From Dysgonamonadaceae bacterium (GTDB taxonomy: Bacteria > Bacteroidota > Bacteroidia > Bacteroidales > Azobacteroidaceae): DNA of 64,000 nt. A program made the position numbers and the translations under genes. Each line of letters starts with the position of its first letter. Position 1 is the stretch's first letter. Shown piece after piece: positions 1-9,246 of the stretch. The DNA is taken from NCBI GenBank assembly GCA_031289145.1, contig JAITQA010000063.1:20036-84035 (forward strand). The letters run 5' to 3'. The notes beneath the pieces were generated by a model that saw nothing but the letters and a program-made list of their open reading frames with translations, was not told the DNA's origin and ran no database searches.

Positions 1-1
1 A

Positions 2-760
2 GCAAAGAATCATTATGGGCCTTTTACGCCGGGATTTATCGTCATTCCCTATAACGATGTGGATAGCCTTGCAAAAGTAGTGGAAGAAAACCGTTCCGTG
101 GCCGGTTTCTTAGTCGAACCGATTCAGGGTGAAGCCGGTGTTTACGTACCGGATGAGGGCTATTTGAAAGCATGTTATGCGCTTTGTAAAAAACACGATG
201 TATTGTTTATTGCCGATGAAGTTCAGACAGGGATTGCCCGTACCGGAAAATTGCTGGCTTGTGATTATGAAGCCGTTCGTCCTGATATTCTGATTTTGGG
301 AAAAGCCTTATCCGGAGGCGTTTGTCCGGTTTCAGCCATCTTAGCCGACCAGGAAATTATGGAAGTCATCCGTCCGGGACAGCATGGCTCTACTTTTGGT
401 GGTAATCCGATTGCGGCGGCGGTGGCAATTGCCGCTTTGAAAGTAATTGAAAATGAAAAATTAGCAGAAAACGCTTATGCGCTTGGAATTCTTTTTCGGG
501 AAGAAATGCAAAAATTTTGCCTGCAATCGAAAATTGCCGCTTATGTGAGGGGAAAAGGCTTATTGAATGCATTGATAATTAACAACGAAGCACAAAAAGA
601 CCTCGCATGGGATATCTGTATAAAACTCAGTGAAAACGGTTTATTGGCAAAACCCACCCACACGAACATTATCCGGTTTGCGCCGCCTTTGGTCATTACG
701 GAAAAGCAACTCCGCGAATGTATTGACATTATTCAACAGACAATTGATGCTTTTGAGTAG
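2..760 (+). CDS. rocD: Ornithine--oxo-acid aminotransferase, 3' part
   Basis: Pyridoxal-phosphate class III aminotransferase that interconverts ornithine and 2-oxoglutarate with glutamate semialdehyde and glutamate in the cytoplasm. The reading frame is open from base 2, so the gene begins outside the window; an internal GTG at 59 is not a credible start because the frame upstream encodes the typical HYGPFTPGF segment of ornithine aminotransferases. About 252 residues remain. Visible are the IADEVQTG segment that contacts the cofactor, the LGKALSGG motif with the Schiff-base lysine (codon 302-304) and the [11 protein letters not shown] motif. The gene ends in a hairpin that overlaps its stop codon. 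Family assignment is firm; the exact substrate is inferred from the family-specific motifs. Confidence 0.93.
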   Translation, partial: AKNHYGPFTPGFIVIPYNDVDSLAKVVEENRSVAGFLVEPIQGEAGVYVPDEGYLKACYALCKKHDVLFIADEVQTGIARTGKLLACDYEAVRPDILILGKALSGGVCPVSAILADQEIMEVIRPGQHGSTFGGNPIAAAVAIAALKVIENEKLAENAYALGILFREEMQKFCLQSKIAAYVRGKGLLNALIINNEAQKDLAWDICIKLSENGLLAKPTHTNIIRFAPPLVITEKQLRECIDIIQQTIDAFE

Positions 761-784
761 CGATGGAGCGTGCTCCGTCGCTAC
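757..784. terminator. Inverted repeat overlapping rocD stop, possible terminator
   Basis: A 13-bp inverted repeat (757-769 against 772-784) has a 2-nt centre and one mismatch that would be a G-U pair in RNA. It begins within the last codons of rocD and includes the stop. No long U run follows immediately, so it may be a terminator or simply a short palindromic repeat. Confidence 0.45.
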
Positions 785-823
785 TTGTGTGTATAAAATC
801 TTACTATATTTAAAATATTTTCT

Positions 824-831
824 TAACTTTG
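824..831 (+). promoter_or_regulatory. Bacteroidota -7 element (TAnnTTTG)
   Basis: TAACTTTG matches the Bacteroidota primary-sigma -7 consensus and lies 38 bases before the alpha/beta hydrolase start. The -33 region 19 bases upstream (TTAC at 801-804) is a poor match to TTTG, so strength is uncertain. Confidence 0.5.
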
Positions 832-869
832 CATAAAAATGAAAGAAATTAATACGCAAAACACAAAAT

Positions 870-1625
870 ATGGCTTTTGTAAAAATTAAAGATACAAATA
901 TCTATTATTTGGAATCGAATAAAGAGGCTGACGAAACAATTCTTATGCTACATGGAATGTTTTCGAATATGGCTGTTTTTTATCTTAATATTGCGCCGAA
1001 GTTGGCAGAAAAATATCACATCGTACTCTATGATTTTAAGGGACATGGGATGAGTGATGTCGCCGCAAGCGGATATGACCTTCGTTCCATGACGGAGGAA
1101 ATGCTCGAACTTATCGAAAAGTTACATTTAAAGAAAGTGCATATTACCGGCTATAGCTTTGGCGGATTAATTGCCTTATATACACTTATACATTATCCGG
1201 ACATAATCGGCAAGGCGGCAATCATAGAAGCGCCGAATCCTGATACGGAAGAGCACAGGACAGTCCAAACATATAGCCGTGATCTTTTATTGCAAAAAAC
1301 CATGGATTCCTCAAGTTCTACACAACTGAAGCCCAGTAACAGAAAATTAAACAAATTAAACGCGCAGATTGAATTTTTACTTAATAAAAGTACTTTACAA
1401 GATGATATGCGCCTTTTCCTGAACTTTTTCGAAGAAATTCCGGGAAGTCATATTTCAAATGAAACTTTATTATTGTATGGAAATCAATCCGACTGCGTTG
1501 ATTCAGGCTATTTCCTGCACCAAAGCATAAAAGATTCCCAATTATTTATTGGAGAAGGCGACCATAATATTCCGGTTCAAAATTCGCAATGGATTACAGA
1601 TAAATTAGTGGATTTCTTCTTCTAA
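870..1625 (+). CDS. Alpha/beta hydrolase (esterase/thioesterase-like)
   Basis: A 251-residue cytoplasmic alpha/beta-hydrolase-fold protein without signal peptide. The oxyanion-hole HG pair is at residues 28-29, the nucleophile elbow GYSFGG puts the catalytic serine at 96, candidate acids are D208 or D211, and the catalytic histidine is probably H232 in GEGDHN. It follows its own -7 element and ends one base before the stop of the oppositely oriented TolC gene, so it is convergent with, not part of, the synthase operon. Substrate cannot be inferred from sequence. Because none of the three synthase proteins has a visible thioesterase domain, this hydrolase is a conceivable product-release or editing enzyme, but that is only a neighbourhood argument. 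Confidence 0.85.
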   Translation: MAFVKIKDTNIYYLESNKEADETILMLHGMFSNMAVFYLNIAPKLAEKYHIVLYDFKGHGMSDVAASGYDLRSMTEEMLELIEKLHLKKVHITGYSFGGLIALYTLIHYPDIIGKAAIIEAPNPDTEEHRTVQTYSRDLLLQKTMDSSSSTQLKPSNRKLNKLNAQIEFLLNKSTLQDDMRLFLNFFEEIPGSHISNETLLLYGNQSDCVDSGYFLHQSIKDSQLFIGEGDHNIPVQNSQWITDKLVDFFF

Positions 1626-1626
1626 T

Positions 1627-3459
1627 TTACAGTTTTATGGGAACTCCCATATAAAAATCTAAAATTTTTGTCCGCAGGATGTATTCATACTTTGATTGAA
1701 CAAGTTCGGATTGACTTTGAATATATCTTGTTTTTGCTTCATTAAATTCATATACGGAAGAATTTCCCAATTCGTATCGTTTTAGTGCATAATTGAATGC
1801 CAGGGATGCAGCTTGAACCGATTTTTCCGAAGATCGGTATTTTTCGATGGAAGCGGTTGAATTTTTATGTGCAATCTGGATTTCCTTATACAAAGACTTT
1901 TTAGAATTTTCTAAAATAAGTAGTTGATTCTGAATATCAATTTTTGCTCGTTTCACCTGATTTTTCACAGAGAAACGGTTAAAAATCGGGACAGTGAGAT
2001 TGAAGCCGATAATGCGATTATTATTATTTTTTAATTGATCCGAAAACGAATCATTCTCTTCCATTGACCTTTGTGTAAGTGGATTGAAACGTTTTTCCGG
2101 ATTATACACGTATAAGTAATTCGTACCTGCCGACAGAAGCAAGTCCAATTGCGGTAAATAACCGGCTTCTGCAATTTTGAGCGATTTTTCGGCGCTTTCT
2201 ACCTTATATTCCTGTCCTTTGATACCCGGTTTGATAATCACGGCGCTTTCATAAATCCGGTCGGGCGGAAGTAAACTTCCGATAAAGAGATTAATGATAT
2301 CTCCTTCAAATTCAGGGGCATAAATATCAAATCCGGAATTTTTTTCCAATTCCAAAGCTTGGGCAAGGTCTATCAGCGCCAAATCCAAATTGTTTTTTGC
2401 TTCCACGAGCGCTACTTCATCTTTTGCTACCTGCGCCTGAATATCATACAGTTGCGATTTCGGCACACTTCCCGCTTCTACTAATAATCCTGTTCTTTTT
2501 ACTTGGTTTTTGCTGAGTTCAAGCTGATTACCGTCAATAGAAAGTAATTCTTTGTAAAATAATACTTGTAGAAACAGCGAAGTGATATTTAAAGATAAAT
2601 CTTCCTTCGCTTTTGCTAAATTTTCTGTGGCAGCTTGAATTTCCAATTTTGTCTTGGCGATTTCATTGGGTATCCTAAATCCGGTAAATAGAGGAATTGA
2701 ACTGCTTAGTCCGAAATTTGAAACCGACCTGGATTTGCTATTATAAACGGTATCGTAACCACTGTAATTGGTTCTGTAAAAATCCCATTCCTGGCTTGTC
2801 GTAGCGTTCAGGTTCGGCAGGCGGCTGTTTTTTGCCGTATTATTCAGGATTTCAGCATCTTCTTTCTGAAGTTCCAATTGTTTGACATTAATATTATGAT
2901 CTATTGCATACTGAATACAATTCTCAAGCGTCCATTTTTTATCTTTCACATCATTGTACGGAGCGTCTGGCTCCGGTATCGTCAATAAATAGGGAATTGT
3001 CTGTTGCGCTTGATTGTCATTTGCGGGAGGTTTAATTTTGTTCTCGTCCACGGCAGGAGGAGGCGTCTGATTTACTATGGGGGAATTCGTTTCTGTTTGC
3101 CGAAGTATTGCCCTTACCGCTTCAATTTTAGCCTTATTATTTTCATACTGCTCTGGTAACGTCAATAAATTAGGAATTGCCTGCTGCGCTTGATTGTCAT
3201 TTGCGGGAGGTTTAATTTTGTTCTCGTCCACAGCAGGAGGAGGCGTCTGATCTACTATAGGGGACTTTGTTTCTGTTTGCCGAAGTATTGCCCTTACCGC
3301 TTCAATTTTAGTCTTATTATTTTCATACTGCTCTTTAATAGAATCTTGTTGTGCCTGAATTCCGCTAAAGGAGGAAAAACAGAGGATACACAACAAAACA
3401 AAACGCCTAATTGTCATCACTCGACAAACAACAGATAAAAGCATATTTACAGATTTCAT
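1627..3459 (-). CDS. TolC-family outer-membrane efflux channel with 60-residue tandem repeat
   Basis: Outer-membrane factor of a tripartite exporter, 610 residues. A hydrophobic signal sequence ends near the AQ of GIQAQ. The two long coiled-coil/OEP halves typical of TolC follow from about residue 170 to the end. Between them lies an unusual insert, two copies of a 60-residue unit rich in Pro, Gln and Asn (residues about 42-160). The start at 3459 has an A-rich context typical of this phylum; ATG at 3417 would give a tighter signal peptide and is the alternative. It is the last gene of the operon, directly after the HlyD adaptor and two ABC permeases, so it should form the outer-membrane exit of that transporter. 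Confidence 0.9.
   Translation of the reverse strand: MKSVNMLLSVVCRVMTIRRFVLLCILCFSSFSGIQAQQDSIKEQYENNKTKIEAVRAILRQTETKSPIVDQTPPPAVDENKIKPPANDNQAQQAIPNLLTLPEQYENNKAKIEAVRAILRQTETNSPIVNQTPPPAVDENKIKPPANDNQAQQTIPYLLTIPEPDAPYNDVKDKKWTLENCIQYAIDHNINVKQLELQKEDAEILNNTAKNSRLPNLNATTSQEWDFYRTNYSGYDTVYNSKSRSVSNFGLSSSIPLFTGFRIPNEIAKTKLEIQAATENLAKAKEDLSLNITSLFLQVLFYKELLSIDGNQLELSKNQVKRTGLLVEAGSVPKSQLYDIQAQVAKDEVALVEAKNNLDLALIDLAQALELEKNSGFDIYAPEFEGDIINLFIGSLLPPDRIYESAVIIKPGIKGQEYKVESAEKSLKIAEAGYLPQLDLLLSAGTNYLYVYNPEKRFNPLTQRSMEENDSFSDQLKNNNNRIIGFNLTVPIFNRFSVKNQVKRAKIDIQNQLLILENSKKSLYKEIQIAHKNSTASIEKYRSSEKSVQAASLAFNYALKRYELGNSSVYEFNEAKTRYIQSQSELVQSKYEYILRTKILDFYMGVPIKL
2980..3334 (-). repeat. 180-bp in-frame tandem duplication in TolC gene
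   Basis: Two adjacent copies of a 180-bp unit, offset exactly 180 bases (GTCAATAAAT at 2981 and 3161), with few substitutions. They encode two 60-residue units, each with an EAVRAILRQTET helix followed by a Pro-rich stretch (TPPPAVDENKIKPPAND). The high DNA identity suggests a recent duplication. Confidence 0.93.
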
Positions 3460-3467
3460 TTTTATAA

Positions 3468-4577
3468 TTATTTATTAGTGGACGCCAAAACGGCGCCACG
3501 GATTTTATCATTCATATCCAACCCTGATTTTATTTCCACATAAGTGCCATCTGAAAGCCCTATCTCTATTTGTTGCTTTTCAAATTGTTGCTTTGATTTT
3601 CCAGGTTGAAGAACATAGACGTAGGTTGCCTTATTGTTAAACTCAACAACGCTTTCCGGAATGGTGATTACGTCATTTAGCTGTTCAACGACAATATCGG
3701 CTGTCGCACTATAATCTGAACGCATAAAATAATCTGTTTGAATATTTTTAATAGCCGCCTTCAGTTCGTATAAGACAGCGCCGTTTTCTTTTTCGCCTTT
3801 AGGGGATATATATTCCAGCGTAGCGTTAAACAATTCGGAACTGATGGCCCCTACGGATACGACGACCGGCATCCCGATTTTTAGTTTTCCGACCTCTGTT
3901 TCGTCAATCGTCCCCTTGAAAATCAAGTCGCTCATATCCGCGACTATAGCGATGGTAGTTCCTTCGGTGAATTGATTCGGCATTATGCCGGCATTTCCCT
4001 CCTTTTCCGGAATATCAAGAATCATGCCGCTGATTTTGGAGCGAACTTGTGTGTTACTTTCATTTTCTTTGCTTTTGGCAACACCGCTCTTTAAGATTTC
4101 GATGGCGTCTTCAGCCGCACTTTTTTCTTCGATGGATTTCTGATAGTTTGCCTCTGCCAATTCATATTCATTCCGGGAAATGACGTCGTTTTTGTAAAGC
4201 ATAGACTGGCGTTTGTATTCCTTACTCACTTGCTCCAGGGTAATGCCTGCAATCTTTAGCCGAGACTCCGCCGAATTCAATTGGATTGGATCGGTAATAA
4301 TTTCCACAATCGCAATAACTTCACCTGCATTAACCATTTCACCGGGTTCCTTATAAATTTTTGAAATGGTTCCGGTTATCTTCGGTTTGACTAAGACCGG
4401 ATACCGAGGTTCAATATTACCTGTTGCGGTTTTTTTACTCTCAATACTTCTTTTTTGAGGAGAAATAAGCTCATATTCCGGCGCTTGTGGATGAGAGTCA
4501 TCCCACAAGAATTTGAACGTCATTATCAAGATTATTCCTAATAATGCGAATAAGATGTATTTGCCGACTTTTTTCAT
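3468..4577 (-). CDS. HlyD/MacA-type periplasmic adaptor protein
   Basis: Membrane-fusion protein of 369 residues linking inner-membrane ABC permeases to the TolC channel. It has an N-terminal membrane anchor (about residues 7-24), a beta-barrel/lipoyl half (VLVKPKITGTISKIYKEPG), an alpha-helical hairpin around residues 100-165, the second lipoyl half (SKISGMILDIPEKEG) and a C-terminal beta domain. It sits between permease genes (36-nt gap upstream) and the TolC gene (8-nt gap downstream). The family is clear; the exported substrate is inferred to be the product of the upstream synthases. Confidence 0.92.
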   Translation of the reverse strand: MKKVGKYILFALLGIILIMTFKFLWDDSHPQAPEYELISPQKRSIESKKTATGNIEPRYPVLVKPKITGTISKIYKEPGEMVNAGEVIAIVEIITDPIQLNSAESRLKIAGITLEQVSKEYKRQSMLYKNDVISRNEYELAEANYQKSIEEKSAAEDAIEILKSGVAKSKENESNTQVRSKISGMILDIPEKEGNAGIMPNQFTEGTTIAIVADMSDLIFKGTIDETEVGKLKIGMPVVVSVGAISSELFNATLEYISPKGEKENGAVLYELKAAIKNIQTDYFMRSDYSATADIVVEQLNDVITIPESVVEFNNKATYVYVLQPGKSKQQFEKQQIEIGLSDGTYVEIKSGLDMNDKIRGAVLASTNK

Positions 4578-4613
4578 ACCTATATAATTTATTTTTAATT
4601 TTTAGTTCTTTTA

Positions 4614-5867
4614 TCACTCTTCTCTGATCGCATCAATGGCTTTAATTGACAAAGCCCGCATCGCCGGGATTGTTCCAGCCAATAATCCACTGATTAGCAG
4701 TATTATTATTGAAACAAGCGCAGTATCAAAACTAATCATCGGATTAGAAAAATAAACATTTTCCAAATGTTGAAACCAAAAAATATTCCCCAGATACAGG
4801 ACATAAACACCTGTACATAAACCGGGAATACCGGCTAAGGCTGTCAGAGACAGGCTTTCCATCATAATTTGTACAATAATTGTTTTCGGACTGGCGCCCA
4901 AGGCTCTTCTTATCCCTATCTCTTTCGTTCTTTCCCTGACGGTAACCAGCATAATGTTGCTAACGCCTATTACACCGGCAAAAAGCGTTCCCGAACCGAT
5001 TATCCAGACTAAAATAGCAATTCCATCAAACAAATTTGAAAAGAGCAAAAATTCTTTTTCTAAGTTTGTACTCCAAACGGCCTGTAAATCATCCGGATGT
5101 ATGCTATTTATCTTCTTCAGTTCCATTTTGATTTTATCTTCTATGTCATTTATCGATATGGACGGAAGCGAAGTTACAGCTAATGATTGGATAACATCCC
5201 CTTTATTGGTAATTTGCTGCAAGGTAGTCAAAGGAACGAGTATTGTATTCTCCAATTTTCCACCGATATCAACATCGGAAATACCGACGGTAACACCTAT
5301 CACCTGGAAATATACACCATTCACACGAATTTCCCTGTTCAAAGGATTTTCATCATCACGAAATAATTCTTCATAGACTTTGGTGCCGATGATACAAACT
5401 TTCCTTTTATTATCGGAATCAATTTCATTAAAGGGACGGCCAAACGGCATCGTTTGTCGCTCTATTTCAGCATAATTTGGGAGAACGCCTCTCACCTGAT
5501 AAGAACCTGTTTTGCTTCCGTTCACGACGTTATTATTAATCACATCCGCCCACAAGATGGGGGAAAGATGTTGAATACCCGGTACGGAATCCTTCAGGAT
5601 TTTTAAATCTTTGTTTCGGATGTTCCATTCCCGCCCTTTTTGTAATCCCTTATACGGAAGGCTGGTTCGTGAAACTCCGATAAAGCACGAATTGTTTGCG
5701 AAGCCATCAATGTATTTGTAAGCGCCGCGTTTCAATCCATTTCCTGCACCACTCATGATCACCAACATAAATATCCCCCAAAAGACCCCGAATGCAGTAA
5801 GCAAACTTCTGACCTTATTACGGACGATGGTTACCCAAATCTCTTCTATTCTATCTAAATCAAACAT
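4614..5867 (-). CDS. MacB-like ABC transporter permease
   Basis: Inner-membrane permease of the MacB/FtsX superfamily, 417 residues. One transmembrane helix near residue 20-45 is followed by a large periplasmic MacB_PCD domain (about 50-240) and three C-terminal helices. The conserved cytoplasmic loop VRERTKEIGIRRALGA after the second helix contacts the ATPase. It is paralogous to the next gene upstream, and the two probably form a heterodimer. In classical MacB the ATPase is fused to the permease; here it is separate. Confidence 0.92.
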   Translation of the reverse strand: MFDLDRIEEIWVTIVRNKVRSLLTAFGVFWGIFMLVIMSGAGNGLKRGAYKYIDGFANNSCFIGVSRTSLPYKGLQKGREWNIRNKDLKILKDSVPGIQHLSPILWADVINNNVVNGSKTGSYQVRGVLPNYAEIERQTMPFGRPFNEIDSDNKRKVCIIGTKVYEELFRDDENPLNREIRVNGVYFQVIGVTVGISDVDIGGKLENTILVPLTTLQQITNKGDVIQSLAVTSLPSISINDIEDKIKMELKKINSIHPDDLQAVWSTNLEKEFLLFSNLFDGIAILVWIIGSGTLFAGVIGVSNIMLVTVRERTKEIGIRRALGASPKTIIVQIMMESLSLTALAGIPGLCTGVYVLYLGNIFWFQHLENVYFSNPMISFDTALVSIIILLISGLLAGTIPAMRALSIKAIDAIREE

Positions 5868-5923
5868 TTTTCGAACTCACATATAAATATTTTATCCCAA
5901 GTCCCCTTCAGGGATTGATGGGT

Positions 5924-7174
5924 TTATTCCGATCTCATGGCTTCCACCGGAGAAATTTTCACAGCCAGCCTTGCAGGAAAATAACCGGCAAAGACGCCCG
6001 CAATTATCAATATTGTCATTGCACCCAGTGCTACATTCATGTCTACATTCGGATTTTCGAAAATGGCCAAACTCGACATATTCGGATTGTTGACAAGAAA
6101 TGAACTAAATAATTTGTTTGCACAGATTCCCAAAAACACGCCCAAATAACCGAATAAAGCGGTGATACAAACAGATTCCATTATTATACTGCTTAAAATG
6201 GAAGTGGGCTTCGCTCCCAGCGCTTTTCGAATACCAAATTCTTTTGTTCGTTCCCGTACCGTAATTAACATAATATTGCTAACCCCAACAATGCCGGCAA
6301 ACAAGGTTCCAAGTCCGACGATCCAGATAAAAACAGTAACCGCATTGAAAATACCAACGGCTTGCAAATATTCTTTCATCTGACTATTAATATAAATAGC
6401 CCTTCCGTCTTCCGGATCAAACTGATGGATGGCGCCAAAATCCGCTATCAGTTTTTTGTTGAACATTTCGTTTTTATCATTCGTATTGAGGCCTACTGTC
6501 GCCATAGATAAACCCTCCAATCCCCATCCGCCGTTAAAAATAAGTTGGGCTGTTGAAAAGGGAATATACATTCTTTCGAGATTGGCGACGGAAGCTTCTT
6601 CAAAAACACCGACAACCTTAAAACTCACCTTGTTGATAATGATATTCTTATCCACCGGATATTCATCTGCAAAGAGAACTTCTCTCAGGCGTTTATTGAT
6701 AATAACCACTTTCCTCTTTTCTTCCACATCGATATCCCTGATGAGACGTCCTTGATCATCAATTACTTTAACCCCACTAATCAAATTGAAGTCGGGATGA
6801 ATCCCGTATAAATTACCGATGGAATTACTTTGACCATAATTCACATTGACCAGTTTGCGAATTGTTGCGGATAAATATTGTTTTTCCGGTATTTTTTTGT
6901 TGACCATGTCATAGTCGTCCTGGTCAAAATTAATTTTTCTGTCTTCCGGAAATCCCTGATAAGGAATAGACGTCAAACGTCCGGATATAAACAATTTGTT
7001 GACAAAACGGTTTCCGAAAGACATCACGACCCCGTCTTGCGCACCATTGGCGGCAGACAAGAGGACGACGAACGTGAAAAGCCCCCAAGTAATTGAAAAC
7101 CCCGAGAGAAAAGTTCGAAGTTTATTTTTCTTTATTGCATCGAAAATTTCAACCCAATTGTCGAAATCAAACAT
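5924..7174 (-). CDS. MacB-like ABC transporter permease
   Basis: Second MacB/FtsX-type permease, 416 residues, with the same topology as its downstream paralogue: an N-terminal helix, a periplasmic MacB_PCD domain, and three C-terminal helices with the loop [16 protein letters not shown]. The start lies 14 bases after the ATPase gene, indicating co-transcription. The two permeases are clearly divergent in the periplasmic domain, so they are likely complementary halves of one transporter. Confidence 0.92.
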   Translation of the reverse strand: MFDFDNWVEIFDAIKKNKLRTFLSGFSITWGLFTFVVLLSAANGAQDGVVMSFGNRFVNKLFISGRLTSIPYQGFPEDRKINFDQDDYDMVNKKIPEKQYLSATIRKLVNVNYGQSNSIGNLYGIHPDFNLISGVKVIDDQGRLIRDIDVEEKRKVVIINKRLREVLFADEYPVDKNIIINKVSFKVVGVFEEASVANLERMYIPFSTAQLIFNGGWGLEGLSMATVGLNTNDKNEMFNKKLIADFGAIHQFDPEDGRAIYINSQMKEYLQAVGIFNAVTVFIWIVGLGTLFAGIVGVSNIMLITVRERTKEFGIRKALGAKPTSILSSIIMESVCITALFGYLGVFLGICANKLFSSFLVNNPNMSSLAIFENPNVDMNVALGAMTILIIAGVFAGYFPARLAVKISPVEAMRSE

Positions 7175-7188
7175 AAAAATCCTTTATT

Positions 7189-7860
7189 TTATAATTTTGT
7201 AATCGATTCAATAAGTCCATCTTTGATATGGACGATTTTATCCGTAGCCTCAGCAACGCTTTGTTCATGCGTTATGATAATCATGGTCATTCCTTCTTTA
7301 TTTACTTTTCGAAGAATTTGCATGACTTCTACAGACGTTTTACTATCAAGCGCACCTGTCGGTTCGTCGGCAAGAATGATCCGGGGTTTGGCAATCAATG
7401 CCCGCGCAATGGCTACCCGTTGTTTCTGTCCGCCCGACAGCTCGTTGGGCATGTGTTGCGCCCATTCCCTCAAGCCTAAGGATTCGAGATAGTCTAACGC
7501 GATTTGATTCCTTTTTTTCCTATTCATTCCCTGATAATACAGCGGTAATGCAACATTTTCCACCGCATTTTTGAATGAGATAAGGTTGAATGACTGGAAT
7601 ATAAACCCAATCATTTGATTCCTTAACTTAGCTGCTTGCGTTTCATTCAGGTTTTTCACCAGCAAATTATCCAGATAATAATTTCCCGAGTCGTACGTAT
7701 CAAGAATTCCCAGAATATTCAATAATGTTGATTTTCCGGAACCGGAAGCTCCCATGATGGATATCATCTCTCCCTCCGAAACTTCCAGGTTGATGCCCTT
7801 CAAGACATGCAACGGCGCTCCGTTATAATAAGATTTATTGATATTTTCTATTTTGATCAT
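7189..7860 (-). CDS. ABC transporter ATP-binding protein (MacB/LolD type)
   Basis: Cytoplasmic ATPase of 223 residues driving the two following permeases. Walker [10 protein letters not shown] is at about 37-45, the signature LSGGQ at 141-145, and Walker [10 protein letters not shown] at 161-169, with the switch histidine in ITHE near 198. Length and motifs match the LolD/MacB branch used for mechanotransmission-type export. Its ATG overlaps the end of the MATE gene by four bases (ATGA), a sign of translational coupling between both exporters. Confidence 0.95.
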   Translation of the reverse strand: MIKIENINKSYYNGAPLHVLKGINLEVSEGEMISIMGASGSGKSTLLNILGILDTYDSGNYYLDNLLVKNLNETQAAKLRNQMIGFIFQSFNLISFKNAVENVALPLYYQGMNRKKRNQIALDYLESLGLREWAQHMPNELSGGQKQRVAIARALIAKPRIILADEPTGALDSKTSVEVMQILRKVNKEGMTMIIITHEQSVAEATDKIVHIKDGLIESITKL

Positions 7861-9242
7861 TTATTTGATATGGTTTTAAAACTCCTGATTAGTACAAAAA
7901 GAATCCCTATCGCCAAGAGTGTCGACAAGAGATCTGACACAGGAATTGAATACCAGACGCCTCGTACGCCCCAGAACAAAGGGAAAATAAATGCAGCGGG
8001 AATTAAAAAAATCAGTTGCCTTGTAATACTCAAGTAAAATGCTTTTTTAGCCGCACCTATGCTCTGGAAAAAAGAACCCGTCACCATCTGAAACCCGCTT
8101 AGAGGTAATCCAAGCGTTATTATTTTCAAACATACAATAGCTAATGGTATATTCTCCGAACTTTCTGAAAAGATACCGACCAGAAACGACGAGAAAAATA
8201 GAGATACCAACAAACCGGATGTTCCGATAACGACACCGACAAACACCGTTATTTTGAATGTTTTAAGAACCCGATCAATTCTTTCCGCTCCATAATTATA
8301 ACCGATAATAGGTTGAATACCTTGCGATAGTCCACTTAGCGTCCAGATAAAAAGAACTGTTACGGGATAGGCAAATCCATAAGCAGTAACGGCTGGCGCT
8401 CCGCCATAAGCCTTGAGACGATTGTTGATTATCATCATAACGAATGCAGCAGTAAATTGGATTAAAAAAGGAGAAATACCTATATCTAAAATAGACTTAA
8501 CCACTTTCCACTGTAATTTCATATATTTGAACGACAGAGGAAAATCACTATTCTTTTTCAAAAAATGGTACATGGTAGGAATGAAAGCGATGATACCGGC
8601 AATATTGTTTGCAATTGCAACGCCTTTCATGCCCCATTGCAGTACAAACAAAGAAAACGGAACAAGGACTATATTACTCACCAAGATGATCATCATTATT
8701 ACCATGGCTTTTTTGGGATGGCCGGAAGCTCTTATTACGTTATTCAGGCTAAGTGAAAGCATGAGGAAGACAGCAGGCGGCAGATAGTAAATCAGAAAAT
8801 CCTTTGCATAAAATAGGTGATCCTGGGTGGATCCGATAAGAGACAATGTGGGGTCGATGAATACAAGGGTGAATATATTGGTATAAGTAAACAGGATAAA
8901 AGACAATGTGAAAACGTTTCCTAAAAGATTATAAGCCATTTGTTTGTTATTATTTCCGAGCGCAAGAGAAATCCGTGTGGCGGCTCCGCCACCCATCAAC
9001 GAACATAATGCCGATCCCATAAGCGTTAGCGGAATACATACCGTCATCGCTCCTACTGCAGGGTCTCCAAGCCCCGGCGCGTATGCTATATAAATCGTAT
9101 TACTTATGGTGTATATAGCAATCACAATCGTTCCGATAATGCTGGGAACGGCGTATTTCAAGATGAGACGTCCAATCTTGTCTTCCTTTAATTTTTCAAT
9201 AGTATCTTTTTTCTTTGCGCTCGACGCTTCCATATCAATCAT
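7857..9242 (-). CDS. MATE-family multidrug/lipid exporter
   Basis: Polytopic inner-membrane protein of 461 residues with about 12 predicted hydrophobic segments and the two-fold MATE organisation (PSIIGTIVIAIYTISNTIYI in the first half, a matching QGIQPIIGYNYGA in the second). MATE proteins exchange organic substrates for Na+ or H+. It starts 4 nt after the glycosyltransferase and overlaps the ABC ATPase by 4 nt, so it is embedded in the synthase operon and is a second candidate exporter or flippase for the product. An alternative ATG lies three codons in. Confidence 0.92.
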   Translation of the reverse strand: MIDMEASSAKKKDTIEKLKEDKIGRLILKYAVPSIIGTIVIAIYTISNTIYIAYAPGLGDPAVGAMTVCIPLTLMGSALCSLMGGGAATRISLALGNNNKQMAYNLLGNVFTLSFILFTYTNIFTLVFIDPTLSLIGSTQDHLFYAKDFLIYYLPPAVFLMLSLSLNNVIRASGHPKKAMVIMMIILVSNIVLVPFSLFVLQWGMKGVAIANNIAGIIAFIPTMYHFLKKNSDFPLSFKYMKLQWKVVKSILDIGISPFLIQFTAAFVMMIINNRLKAYGGAPAVTAYGFAYPVTVLFIWTLSGLSQGIQPIIGYNYGAERIDRVLKTFKITVFVGVVIGTSGLLVSLFFSSFLVGIFSESSENIPLAIVCLKIITLGLPLSGFQMVTGSFFQSIGAAKKAFYLSITRQLIFLIPAAFIFPLFWGVRGVWYSIPVSDLLSTLLAIGILFVLIRSFKTISNK

Positions 9243-9246
9243 TTAT

